A DNA stretch of 15,531 bases from Candidatus Competibacteraceae bacterium (GTDB lineage: Bacteria > Pseudomonadota > Gammaproteobacteria > Competibacterales > Competibacteraceae): contig JAGRHI010000054.1 of assembly GCA_020445045.1 (NCBI GenBank), forward strand, positions 1 to 15,531, written 5' to 3'. Below are positions 7,045 to 15,455 of the stretch, in pieces. The translations under genes were made by a program, and so were the position numbers. Each line of letters opens with the position of its first letter. Positions within the stretch are counted from its first letter, which is position 1. The notes under the pieces are model-generated. The model was given only the letters and a program-made list of their open reading frames with translations, had not been told where the DNA came from and did no database searches.

Positions 7045-8714
7045 GATTTTTTCCTTTTCTGGCCTTTGCGGGATTTGGAATCGGGATCGGGAGGCGGCGC
7101 CAGACCCAGTTTGCTTTTGAAGGAATTGCTATCTAATCCCCAACGTAATGCGTTGTAAGCATCAGCTAAACGCTTTGAATTCTCATATTCCCACTCGCCT
7201 GCCATTGCCAACTGATCAAATAGTGTCAACGCCTGTTGGCGCAAAATACGATGCCATTCCTGAGCACATAATTTTTGAATCTCTCGCCAGTCTTGCCCTG
7301 CATGAAGCGCATCAGCAAATTTACAGAGTTGTTCATAAAAAGGTTTTTCGGTAGTACTCCAGAACACTAAATCAATAAAAGCGTTATAGGGTTTAAGTTT
7401 GTTTCTTTGATCTTTGTTAAGTTTCTTAATCTTATCTTGAGTCAAACCAAACCAGGCAACTCTAATAGCACTAGCTAAATAAAATTCTATTGCTTCTGTA
7501 GCTGAATCTATTAAGTTCTTAGCAAAATCTGCCAATAATTGGCGTTTTAAATTATCAGATAGATCAATCATGGGTAAGCGTGTTTCATACCAACACCTAG
7601 CCTTCATGTTTTCCATATCGTAACCAAAAGCCCATGCCAAAAATTGACTGTCTGACAATAAATTCTGACGTTGTTCTTGAAATACCCAAACAATTTTTGC
7701 AATCCTTTCAGTTTGTTTATGATTAAGTATACAACTCATCCAATACCGGTAATTTAATCCACCTGGTTGTGGATGTTGAGGTATCCATTCAGTTGAATTA
7801 GGCGTTTTCGAGTAATAAGGAGATAATGGATGTTCCCAATCTACATAATTAGCGCCAAAATTAAGACTCGTGTAATATTGCAACAGTTCTTCCACAGCAG
7901 TGCCGCAAACATCACAAGTTCCTCTGATAGTAGTAAAGTCCAAACGAATACGTCGTGGAGTTGCCCAATACGCTACAGCCGGATGAGCATCTGCTGAAGT
8001 TACTTTTTGGTCTTTCTCACTGGTACGAGTCGGTGATAACCAAGGAAACCAAACGCTAGGCTCATCAGTCTTCAAGGGGTTTTTTGCAAGAAACTCTTTT
8101 TTGAGAAGGACATTCAACCACAAGTCACGCCATAACAGTGCAGGCTCTCGAAATGTGCGAGCATCAAAAACGACTAATGTAGTTAATGGCCCACCTCCTC
8201 GTAACGAAGTGCGGTTTCCTTGTCCTCCTGAAGGTGCATTGGTTTGTAAAGTGAAAAGCGCCATTGCAGTACAAGCAGGACACACTGCTTTTACCATTCC
8301 ACTTTTTATAAAGTGATCAGCATTTTCTTTTAGCGTCTTATCACCGGGTGCTTCAATGAGCAATGCTTCAATAGGTTTCTTATTACCCGCCATCTTTATA
8401 TCGAAATCCTGCATAAACCTCGGCCCGTCGCCGTCCAATTGAAAACAGGGCGCGAGGGGTGTGAAATGCTGCGCCAAGGTTTCAGGCGCAGGCGGCGACC
8501 ACAGCCAATCCTCCCACTGCTCTTCATCAACCGGGGCGCACACGGTTTGCAACAATCCGATCAGAAATTGCGCTAATGCCCCATTAAAATCCGGGCGCGG
8601 CGCATCCAGCGCCACCACCGGGTTATCGGTCGCCGTGAGTTCATGCGGACGAATGCGGCGCGTATGTCCATCGGCGCAGCGCACGGGAATCCAGGGATCA
8701 TTCATCAAATTCAT
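7041..8714 (-). CDS. cas8e: Cas8e (CasA/Cse1), Cascade large subunit
   Basis: This 557-residue large subunit recognises the PAM, starts strand opening and recruits Cas3. E. coli CasA has 502 residues. The start MNLMNDPWIPVR matches the family (E. coli MNLLIDNWIPVR). Two Cys pairs, C145/C148 (VCPACTAMALF) and C267/C270 (CDVCG), align with E. coli pairs and probably bind zinc. SLRGGGPLTTLV (170-181) is the conserved glycine-rich segment. The C-terminus is very basic (SRKGQKRKK). The middle of the gene, about codons 105 to 458 (roughly 7340-8400), is markedly AT-rich compared with its ends and with cas3. The reading frame is intact across this segment. The gene starts 4 bp after cas3 and overlaps cse2 by 4 bp. 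Confidence 0.96.
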   Translation of the reverse strand: MNLMNDPWIPVRCADGHTRRIRPHELTATDNPVVALDAPRPDFNGALAQFLIGLLQTVCAPVDEEQWEDWLWSPPAPETLAQHFTPLAPCFQLDGDGPRFMQDFDIKMAGNKKPIEALLIEAPGDKTLKENADHFIKSGMVKAVCPACTAMALFTLQTNAPSGGQGNRTSLRGGGPLTTLVVFDARTFREPALLWRDLWLNVLLKKEFLAKNPLKTDEPSVWFPWLSPTRTSEKDQKVTSADAHPAVAYWATPRRIRLDFTTIRGTCDVCGTAVEELLQYYTSLNFGANYVDWEHPLSPYYSKTPNSTEWIPQHPQPGGLNYRYWMSCILNHKQTERIAKIVWVFQEQRQNLLSDSQFLAWAFGYDMENMKARCWYETRLPMIDLSDNLKRQLLADFAKNLIDSATEAIEFYLASAIRVAWFGLTQDKIKKLNKDQRNKLKPYNAFIDLVFWSTTEKPFYEQLCKFADALHAGQDWREIQKLCAQEWHRILRQQALTLFDQLAMAGEWEYENSKRLADAYNALRWGLDSNSFKSKLGLAPPPDPDSKSRKGQKRKKS

Positions 8715-8718
8715 GGCA

Positions 8719-11505
8719 TTACGCTCTTGGAATCAGGATTAGGGATTCAGGGGAATCGACGGCGTCTTCGCTGGCGCGACGCAAACCCAACTGCTGGTCA
8801 TAATGCAAACTCAATAACTCGCCTTGCCGGGTCATCACCTCGCCACGCCACACGCCCGACGGCATTTCCGTCAGCGGCACAGGCAACAACCAGCGTCTAC
8901 TGCCGGGCTGCTTTTCTCGCCATGCGGCCAATGCCGATTCCAGGGCCGAATCAGCGATGGGCGCCGGTTCCGCGGCCCAGGTCTGCCGCATCTTGACTTG
9001 ACTCAACGCCCACGAGTGATGACCGCTACACCACGGCTTCAAGGTGCGGCCATCCCAACGCGCCAATACCAACGTCGTTTCGGCATCGCCCAATCGGGTT
9101 GGAGTCAGCGCGTCATCCCACCAGGCAAATCCTTCGCGGCTATAACCGTTATCCAGCGTCAGACACAGGTTTTGCGCTTGCGCGACCTTACTGCGTTCCT
9201 CGCCCCATACTTTCAAATCAGCCTCGTCCAGTGCGAGCGGCGCCGGCAGGGCATCCGCGCCAAACACCTCTTCAATCAGCATTCGCGCGTCATCGGGCAG
9301 GGTAAAGCCGCCACGATCCACCAACAGCCGGGCGCTGCGCCACAGTTGGGCGGGATTGGGGTAGACGAACGCCGCACGGGGAAACAGGGCGCTGTACCAG
9401 TTGGCCGGCGCGTTATCGTCCGGCGGCGGGCTGTACAGCCACAAGCACGGCGTTCCGCGTTGTTCAATATCGACCCGGTTGCCGCGATCATCGCGTGGAT
9501 GTCGGCATAAGCGCCCGGCGCGCTGAATCAGCAGGTCAATCGGCGCTAAATCCGATACGAGCACGTCGAAATCCAAATCAAGGGACTGCTCCACCACCTG
9601 AGTCGCCACCAAGACCCGCCCGCGCCGGTCATCGGGTTTGCTGTCAGGCCCAAACTGATCAAGGACACGATCTTCCATCGCCAACCGGTCGCCCATGGCA
9701 AAGCGGGCATGAAACAAATCCAGCCGATCCAGCCGCACCCGTTCGGCTAATGCCTGATAGGCTTCGCGGGCGTCAGTGACGGTATTGCGCACCCAACCCA
9801 CACAACGTCCGGCTTGCGCGGCTTCAACGACCACCGTGAGCAGCGCATCCCATTCATCTACCCGCTGGGCAATCACTCGCCGCCGCCGCGCCGGTTGCGC
9901 CGCGACTGGTTGTTCACTCCCGTCCTCCGAGGTGATATGGGTCAGCAGCGGATAATCCGGTTCTTTCAAGATCACCGCTGCACCGCGACCGCCGCGCTGG
10001 AACGCATCGACCAGTTCCTGCCGCATCTTGCGGGGTAAGGTGGCTGACAGCAAAATGGCGCTGCCGCCACCTGCCGCGTGAAACTCCAGCAGTGCGCACA
10101 ACAGCCGGTGCATATAGGCATCGCTGGCGTGAACTTCATCAACCAGCAACACCTTGCCGAACAAGCCTGCCAGTCGCAGACATTGATGACGGGCAGGCAA
10201 AATTCCCAACAGCGCTTGATCGATGGTGCCCACGCCGACCGGCGCCAGTAATGCTTTCTTGCGATTATCCGCCAACCATGCCGCGCACCGCGCTCCCGCC
10301 GGTTCTTCATCCGCCGGATAGTCATCTTCAAGCACCCTTGGAATGGAGCGCTGAAAAGGGTCCATTAAATGACTTGCGCCATGCGCCAGAACCAACGAAG
10401 GCGGCGTACCCGCGGCAAACAAACGCGGGTAAATTGTGGCGACACGCCGATACATGGCATTGGCCGTCGCCATCGTCGGTAGCGCGAAATACAGACCATC
10501 GCCTAAACCCGCAGCGAGCAGGCGATGCACCAGACCGAGCGCCGCTTCGGTTTTACCCGCACCGGTCAAATCCTCCAGCACGAAAAGTTGTGGGCCGGTC
10601 GCCAGAGATAGATCCCGCGTGAGTTGTTGCAACGGGGTCGGACGATCCAGCGTGGGAAACAGCGTTGAGAAAGCCGTTACGGATGCTGAGACGGGAGGGA
10701 GTGCGCCGCTCTCGTGCAGGGCGCGGCGCGCTGTGGCTTGTGCCCGCCGCCAGTAGTCCGCCAGCGGCATCGGATCATGGTTGAACTCAAAATAATTCCG
10801 GTTGGAACCCAGCCAATCAGCCAATACCGTCAAACCAGCCAGCCACCAAGACGTTTGTTTCAATGTCTCGCTATGGAGTACTGGAGCCACTGGCGGCGCA
10901 GCTTCTCCCCAGAACAAACCTTGTACTGCGCGCGCAAAGGCCAGCAAAGCTTGTTGATCGGCTTCCGGGAAACAGTTAAGCAAAATCAGTTGCTTATGAA
11001 CATTTTCCTCGGGAGGCTGGCCGTGATGGCCCGTCACCGCGCCTATCCACGGCATCAGCCGACGGTAATGCCTGGAATTAACGCCAAGACCAAACCAATC
11101 TTCCCGGCTGATCAATGGAACCAACCAATGCAACCATGCCCAGTAACCCAAGGTATCGTGGCGAATGACGTAATTGGATCGCCCTTGACGGTTTTGCAGC
11201 TGCTGAAACAGTATTGGCTGCTGACTCTGGAACGGTTCCGAAAATTTGCCCGCATCGTGCAAGGCGAGAAAAAATCCAATCCACGGCGCCAGATGTTCTT
11301 CCGACAAACCAAGCGCGCCCGCGAGAAAGCGACGCAAACGTGGATGATGAGTCAGATATTCACAGCCCACCGCCGCCACGTCCAAGGCGTGATAGGGCAG
11401 CAGATGATAATCCTCGCCCTGGGTTTTGCCCCAATAGCGGAAAAAAGGAGCAATTGCGGGAATTGCGGTGGAGAATGAGGCTATCGGACCATCGATGAAG
11501 GGCAT
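8719..11505 (-). CDS. cas3: Cas3, HD nuclease and SF2 helicase
   Basis: This protein of 928 residues unwinds and degrades target DNA after recruitment by Cascade. The N-terminal HD domain has H39/D42 (YHALD), H83-D84 (ALHDAGKF), H160-H161 (GHHGQPP) and D230 (LAD). The helicase part has Walker A GAGKTE (315-320, K318), motif II DEVH (456-459), motif III SAT (487-489), the motif V region VATQVVEQSLDLDFD (633-647) and motif VI QRAGR (661-665). E. coli Cas3 has 888 residues. I prefer the ATG at 11505 because homology (FFRYWGKTQG) begins soon after it. Two in-frame GTG codons at 11544 and 11541 would add 13 or 12 residues. A TATAGT hexamer on the minus strand (11548-11543) overlaps the first GTG, which favours the ATG if that hexamer is a -10. 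It is the first gene of the cas operon. Confidence 0.97.
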   Translation of the reverse strand: MPFIDGPIASFSTAIPAIAPFFRYWGKTQGEDYHLLPYHALDVAAVGCEYLTHHPRLRRFLAGALGLSEEHLAPWIGFFLALHDAGKFSEPFQSQQPILFQQLQNRQGRSNYVIRHDTLGYWAWLHWLVPLISREDWFGLGVNSRHYRRLMPWIGAVTGHHGQPPEENVHKQLILLNCFPEADQQALLAFARAVQGLFWGEAAPPVAPVLHSETLKQTSWWLAGLTVLADWLGSNRNYFEFNHDPMPLADYWRRAQATARRALHESGALPPVSASVTAFSTLFPTLDRPTPLQQLTRDLSLATGPQLFVLEDLTGAGKTEAALGLVHRLLAAGLGDGLYFALPTMATANAMYRRVATIYPRLFAAGTPPSLVLAHGASHLMDPFQRSIPRVLEDDYPADEEPAGARCAAWLADNRKKALLAPVGVGTIDQALLGILPARHQCLRLAGLFGKVLLVDEVHASDAYMHRLLCALLEFHAAGGGSAILLSATLPRKMRQELVDAFQRGGRGAAVILKEPDYPLLTHITSEDGSEQPVAAQPARRRRVIAQRVDEWDALLTVVVEAAQAGRCVGWVRNTVTDAREAYQALAERVRLDRLDLFHARFAMGDRLAMEDRVLDQFGPDSKPDDRRGRVLVATQVVEQSLDLDFDVLVSDLAPIDLLIQRAGRLCRHPRDDRGNRVDIEQRGTPCLWLYSPPPDDNAPANWYSALFPRAAFVYPNPAQLWRSARLLVDRGGFTLPDDARMLIEEVFGADALPAPLALDEADLKVWGEERSKVAQAQNLCLTLDNGYSREGFAWWDDALTPTRLGDAETTLVLARWDGRTLKPWCSGHHSWALSQVKMRQTWAAEPAPIADSALESALAAWREKQPGSRRWLLPVPLTEMPSGVWRGEVMTRQGELLSLHYDQQLGLRRASEDAVDSPESLILIPRA

Positions 11506-11994
11506 GGAGCAATCCGTCAATGTTGTTGTCGTTAGAGACACCACTATAGTCCGCTAGACAACCGCAAAACACCTGTTGCATTTATTGGTTTCATAACTCC
11601 GGGATTTTGCATCCATTGAGTGACATGATTGATCGCCATATCCGCCACGCCACGCGCCGGCTGAGGACAGCGAACCGTCGGGGTCAATCTCGGAGGGCAA
11701 TCCGGCACGGACGCGACGATTTGAGGAACCGCGACTCAAGCGGTCCGTTTGCTGGATCGAGGATGCCGCGTGCACGGTTGCGCCTGGACGGCACTCGGAT
11801 CGACCGTCGGCGGGTATTCACGCTGAGGAATGAAGATGGGTATCGGAAGCGCTGTACCGGTGCCCCTACACCAGCCGGAGGCTCCGCGGAATCCGATCTT
11901 CTTATATTTGGAGGGAGGTGGTTTTGCGGGAGAAGCTCTCCACTCCCGCAAGAGTGGAGAGCGTGGGTCGAGAAAAAAACGCTAGCTTATAGGC
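11506..11994. other. Intergenic region between prpE and cas3
   Basis: About 490 bp without a convincing gene. Short open frames exist on both strands, but none resembles a known family and the longest plus-strand one runs into the antisense of prpE. The promoter of the cas operon should lie here. The best -10 candidate is TATAGT on the minus strand at 11548-11543, without a good -35 at 16-18 bp, so it is weak. The part nearest prpE holds two interlocked inverted repeats (11924-11962), listed separately. I saw no degenerate copy of the CRISPR repeat. Confidence 0.6.
11924..11962. repeat. Two interlocked, mutually exclusive inverted repeats
   Basis: TTGCGGGAG (11924-11932) pairs with CTCCCGCAA (11943-11951), a perfect 9-bp stem with a 10-nt loop. 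GCTCTCCACTC (11935-11945) pairs with GAGTGGAGAGC (11952-11962), a perfect 11-bp stem with a 6-nt loop. The arms overlap, so only one hairpin can form. The structure starts 32 bp past the prpE stop codon. In the prpE direction the 11-bp hairpin forms first, and no T-run follows either stem, so it is not a classical terminator. Confidence 0.75.
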
Positions 11995-13887
11995 TTAATG
12001 CTGCCCGATCGCCCGGCGCACTTCTTCCAGCGAGTTCGGGTCGTCCAGGGTGGACAGATCGCCGGGGTCACGACCCTCGGCCAGCGCCTGAATCGACCGG
12101 CGCAGCAGTTTGCCGGAACGGGTTTTCGGCAGCGCGCTGACGAAGTGGATCGCGTGGGGTTTAGCCACCGCGCCGAGCAGTTCCTGCACCTTGGCGATGA
12201 TTTCCTTCTCCATCTTCTCGGTGGCGCCTGCCGCATTAAGCTGTGCCGGGTCCTTCAACCGGGCAAAACCAATGGGTACTTGACCCTTGACCTTATCGGC
12301 CACGCCGATCACCGCCACTTCAGCCACCGCCGCATGCGCTTGGATCGCCTCTTCGATTTCGCGAGTGCCCAAGCGATGGCCAGCGACATTGATCACGTCG
12401 TCGGTGCGACCCAGGATGAAGAAGTAGCCCTCCTCATCGCGCACTGCCCAGTCGGAGGAGGTGTAGAGCAGATCCTTGAAACTGGAGAAGTAACTCTGCA
12501 CGAAGCGCTTGTCGTCGCCCCACACCGTGCTCAGGCAGCCCGGCGGCAGCGGCGGTTCGACCACCAGCACGCCCTTTTCGCCCCGCGGCACTTCCGCGCC
12601 GGTGCCTTCGTCGATGACCCGGATGTTGTAGCCGTACACCGGGAACCCCGGCGAACCGAAGCGATTGGGCTTGAGATCCACGCCCGGCAGGTAGGACAGC
12701 ATCGGCCAGCCGGTCTCGGTCTGCCAGTAATGGTCGATGACCGGAATCTTCAGCGCGTCGGTGATCCAGCGCGAGGTCGGCTCGTCCAGCGGTTCGCCAG
12801 CCAGGAACAGGTAGCGCAGACAGGACACGTCATGCATCTTCATGTATTTCTGATCCTGGCCCTTCAGCACCCGCACCGCCGTCGGCGACGAGAACATGGT
12901 CCGCACCTGGTATTCATTGACGATCTTCCACCAGACGCTGGGATCGGGCCGGGTTGGCATCCCCTCGTAGAAAATGGTCGGCGAGCCGTTGATCAGCGGA
13001 GCGTAGACGATGTAGGAGTGCCCCACCACCCAGCCGATGTCGGAGGTGGCGAACATGGTCTCGCCGGGATTGATGTGGTAGAGGTGCTTCATGGTCGAGG
13101 CCAGCGCCACCGCGTAGCCGCCGACATCGCGCTGCACGCCCTTGGGAATGCCGGTGGTGCCGGAGGTGTAGAGAATGTAGCTGGGTTCGTTCGACTCCAA
13201 CCAGACGACCGGAACCTCGGCGTCCATGTGCTGGGCGCGCAGGGTCGCGTAATCCAGATCGCGACCTTCGACCAGCGTCAGGCCCTTGTCCAGGCCCCGG
13301 TTGCAGATCACGACTTTTTCCGGCGGGAACTTGGCCAGACTGCAGGACTCATCGACCAGGTGCTTGTAGGGCACGGCCTTGCCATTACGCATGCCGGCGT
13401 CGGAGGTGACCATGACCTTGGGCTTGGCGTCGTCGATACGCACCGCCAGGTTGTAGGCGGCGAATCCGCCGAACACCACCGAGTGAATGGCCCCGATCCG
13501 GGCGCAGGCCAGGATGGAGAACAAGGCTTCGGCGATCATCGGCATGTAAATGATGACCCGATCGCCCTTGCCGACGCCCAGCGATTGCAGCACGGCGGCG
13601 AAACGGTTTACTTCGCGATACAACTCGGCGTAGCTGTAGACGACGGTTTCGTCGGTTTCCGTCGAGATGTAGATCAAGGCATTCTGATCGGCGCGATCGG
13701 CCAGATGCCGATCCACCGCGTTGTAGCAGAGGTTGGTTTCGCCGCCGACAAACCATTTGCAAAACGGTGGGTTGCTATAGTCCCGCACCTTCTGTGGCGG
13801 CTTGTTCCAATGGATCAACTGAGCTTGTTCGCCCCAGAAACCCTCGGGGTCGTCAATGGACCAGCGGTGGAATTCTTCGTAATTCAT
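11995..13887 (-). CDS. prpE: Propionyl-CoA synthetase (propionate-CoA ligase)
   Basis: This 630-residue AMP-forming ligase converts propionate, ATP and CoA to propionyl-CoA through a propionyl-AMP intermediate. The phosphate-binding loop is YTSGTTGIPKGVQRDVGGYA (240-259) and the core motif is YWQTETGW (387-394). The hinge region reads ILGRTDDVINVAGHRLGTRE, and K593 in KTRSGKLLRR is the catalytic lysine. The length, the N-terminus (FHRWSIDDPEGFW) and the phrase KGVQRDVGGY fit PrpE (E. coli 628 residues) better than acetyl-CoA synthetase Acs (about 650), though activity on acetate is possible. K593 corresponds to the lysine acetylated in Salmonella PrpE, so the same control is conceivable. The ATG at 13887 has AGAGGA 10 nt upstream. 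No prpBCD genes are adjacent. It lies 126 bp after mdh on the same strand and may be co-transcribed with it. Confidence 0.92.
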   Translation of the reverse strand: MNYEEFHRWSIDDPEGFWGEQAQLIHWNKPPQKVRDYSNPPFCKWFVGGETNLCYNAVDRHLADRADQNALIYISTETDETVVYSYAELYREVNRFAAVLQSLGVGKGDRVIIYMPMIAEALFSILACARIGAIHSVVFGGFAAYNLAVRIDDAKPKVMVTSDAGMRNGKAVPYKHLVDESCSLAKFPPEKVVICNRGLDKGLTLVEGRDLDYATLRAQHMDAEVPVVWLESNEPSYILYTSGTTGIPKGVQRDVGGYAVALASTMKHLYHINPGETMFATSDIGWVVGHSYIVYAPLINGSPTIFYEGMPTRPDPSVWWKIVNEYQVRTMFSSPTAVRVLKGQDQKYMKMHDVSCLRYLFLAGEPLDEPTSRWITDALKIPVIDHYWQTETGWPMLSYLPGVDLKPNRFGSPGFPVYGYNIRVIDEGTGAEVPRGEKGVLVVEPPLPPGCLSTVWGDDKRFVQSYFSSFKDLLYTSSDWAVRDEEGYFFILGRTDDVINVAGHRLGTREIEEAIQAHAAVAEVAVIGVADKVKGQVPIGFARLKDPAQLNAAGATEKMEKEIIAKVQELLGAVAKPHAIHFVSALPKTRSGKLLRRSIQALAEGRDPGDLSTLDDPNSLEEVRRAIGQH

Positions 13888-13973
13888 AGCGTAGGTATCC
13901 TCTGCTTCAGTGGTTTGAAAATGCGGCTTTCATCGCCCTGCAAAGTGTAGTCGCTCGCTTGGAAATTTCCGGT

Positions 13974-14002
13974 GGCCGGCCTCGCATACCGCGAAACCGG
14001 CC
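13974..14002 (-). terminator. Hairpin between mdh and prpE
   Basis: GGCCGG (13974-13979) pairs with CCGGCC (13997-14002). Inside this, TCGC (13982-13985) pairs with GCGA (13991-13994) around a 5-nt loop, with a 2x2 internal loop between the stems. It starts 11 bp after the mdh stop codon. No T-run follows on the minus strand, so it may be a weak or Rho-linked terminator or an mRNA-stabilising hairpin. A 10-bp palindrome, GGAAATTTCC, lies just beyond it at 13961-13970. Confidence 0.35.
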
Positions 14003-14013
14003 CCAGGCGACTT

Positions 14014-15000
14014 TTATTTGGCCTTGAGCAGATCTTCGATGCTGGAGCGTTCCTCGCGCAGCTCCTGATCGGTGGCCAGCATCTTCTCGTGGCTGAACTC
14101 ATCGACCGGCAAGCCTTGCACGATCTCGTAGTCCCCGTTCTTGCAGATGCAGGGATAAGAGTAAATCACGCCTTCGCCGATGCCATAGGAACCATCGGCG
14201 GGCACCGCCATGCTGACCCAGTCGCCCTCGGGGGTGCCCAACGCCCAGTCGCGCATGTGGTCGATGGCCGAGGAGGCGGCGGAAGCGGCGGACGACGCGC
14301 CGCGGGCCTTGATGATCGCCGCGCCGCGTTGCTGCACGGTGGGAATGAAGGTGCCGCGATACCAGTTCTGAGCCACCAGATCGGTCGCCGCCTGTCCCTT
14401 GACCGTGCATTGGCTGATGTCGGGATACTGGGTCGCGGAGTGGTTACCCCAAATGATCATCTTCTTGATGTCGTTGATATGGCTACCGGTCTCTTCGGCC
14501 AGTTGGCTCAGGGCGCGGTTGTGATCCAGCCGGGTCATGGCGTGGAACTGGCGCGGGCTCAGATCGGGCGCGCTGCTGGAGGCGATCAGCGCGTTGGTGT
14601 TGGCCGGGTTGCCGACCACCAGCACCCGCACGTCGCGGGCGGCATGGTCGTTCAGCGCCTTGCCTTGCGGTCCGAAGATGGCCCCGTTGGCGGTCAGCAG
14701 GTCCTTGCGCTCCATGCCGGGGCCACGCGGCCGGGCACCGACCAGCATGGCGAAGTTGGCATGTTTGAACGCGACCTCCAGATTGTCGGTGGCAACGACG
14801 CTGGCCAGGAGTGGGAAGGCGCAGTCGTTTAGCTCCATCACCACGCCTTGCAAGGCTTGCAGCGCTGGGGTGATTTCCAGCAACTGCAGGATCACCGGCT
14901 GATCGGGACCCAACATGGTGCCCGAGGCGATCCGGAAGGCCATGGCATAACCGATGTTGCCGGCAGCACCGGTGATGACGACGCGGACGGGTTGTTTCAT
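14014..15000 (-). CDS. mdh: Malate dehydrogenase (NAD-dependent, cytosolic type)
   Basis: This 328-residue protein of the LDH/MDH superfamily interconverts malate and oxaloacetate in the TCA cycle. The Rossmann nucleotide loop is GAAGNIG (11-17). The mobile substrate loop is GARPRGPGMERKDLL (88-102), with R92 and R98 as substrate-contacting candidates. NPANTNA (131-137) follows, then the catalytic pair D159 (RLDHNRA) and H187 (IWGNHSATQYPD). The IWGNHS context and the length place it with the eukaryotic cytosolic-like bacterial MDHs, not with the E. coli 312-residue type. The ATG at 15000 is well supported by AAGGAG 7 nt upstream and by the Rossmann fold starting at residue 5. The frame stays open upstream to 15432, but that extension shows no homology. 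A small dyad, GACAC-GA-GTGTC (15027-15038), lies in its 5' region. Confidence 0.95.
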   Translation of the reverse strand: MKQPVRVVITGAAGNIGYAMAFRIASGTMLGPDQPVILQLLEITPALQALQGVVMELNDCAFPLLASVVATDNLEVAFKHANFAMLVGARPRGPGMERKDLLTANGAIFGPQGKALNDHAARDVRVLVVGNPANTNALIASSSAPDLSPRQFHAMTRLDHNRALSQLAEETGSHINDIKKMIIWGNHSATQYPDISQCTVKGQAATDLVAQNWYRGTFIPTVQQRGAAIIKARGASSAASAASSAIDHMRDWALGTPEGDWVSMAVPADGSYGIGEGVIYSYPCICKNGDYEIVQGLPVDEFSHEKMLATDQELREERSSIEDLLKAK

Positions 15001-15455
15001 GGGTGTACTCCTTAGGGGTGAGTGATGACACGAGTGTCGCTTGAAAAGCCCCGAAACCGCGGCGCGGATCGAGAGCGGAGGGTATCGTTGGCGGCCCGGT
15101 CGCGGAAAGACGCGCTCGCGGCGCCGGCGGACGGCGAGAGGGAAACAGGCAAACGGACATCGACGGGCGCCACCGCCGGGAGGGACGAAAACGCGGGCCT
15201 GAACGGCAACCGGCGACGACCGCCGGTGTTTTCTCGAGCGCTGTGAATTGCCATGCTCCGTGGGGGCGCAATGGCCGCGGGACAACCAGAACGAGTGACC
15301 GGTTGTGCGAACTGGATGGTCGGAACCGCGGCAACAAGTCTTATAATGTGACGCCGCGCGCCTGGGGTGGCGGCATCTGATTGGAAGGAAATAGTAACGT
15401 AGATCGCCGCATATTGAAATGAATACCAGCACTTGCCATGAGGGTTTCCAATACG
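15001..15455. other. Divergent intergenic region between mdh and the right-edge gene
   Basis: About 455 bp of GC-rich sequence with only short open frames, none recognisable. It should hold the mdh promoter on the minus strand and a promoter for the plus-strand gene. The dyad GACAC-GA-GTGTC at 15027-15038 lies 27 bp upstream of the mdh start and could be an operator, but its arms are only 5 bp. I see no -10/-35 pair for mdh. Confidence 0.6.
15342..15347 (+). promoter_or_regulatory. Candidate -10 box for the right-edge gene
   Basis: A perfect TATAAT on the plus strand within otherwise GC-rich sequence. It would give a transcript starting near 15354 and a leader of about 100 nt before the start at 15456. 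The sequence 16-18 bp upstream matches a -35 box poorly, so it is only a candidate. Confidence 0.4.

Noticed and set aside
11554..11775. 73-codon minus-strand frame between prpE and cas3
   Set aside because: No recognisable family, no Shine-Dalgarno and a composition like random GC-rich sequence; kept as intergenic.
11998..13950. 650-codon open frame on the plus strand opposite prpE
   Set aside because: It is the antisense shadow of a GC-rich coding gene. It is His/Arg/Gly-rich without a recognisable domain, while the minus-strand frame shows full PrpE motifs.
13972..14832. 286-codon open frame on the plus strand opposite mdh
   Set aside because: Antisense shadow of mdh. The minus strand carries all malate dehydrogenase motifs and a strong Shine-Dalgarno.
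15001..15432. 144-codon upstream extension of the mdh frame
   Set aside because: It has no homology, the Rossmann fold starts at the ATG at 15000, and AAGGAG lies directly upstream of that ATG.
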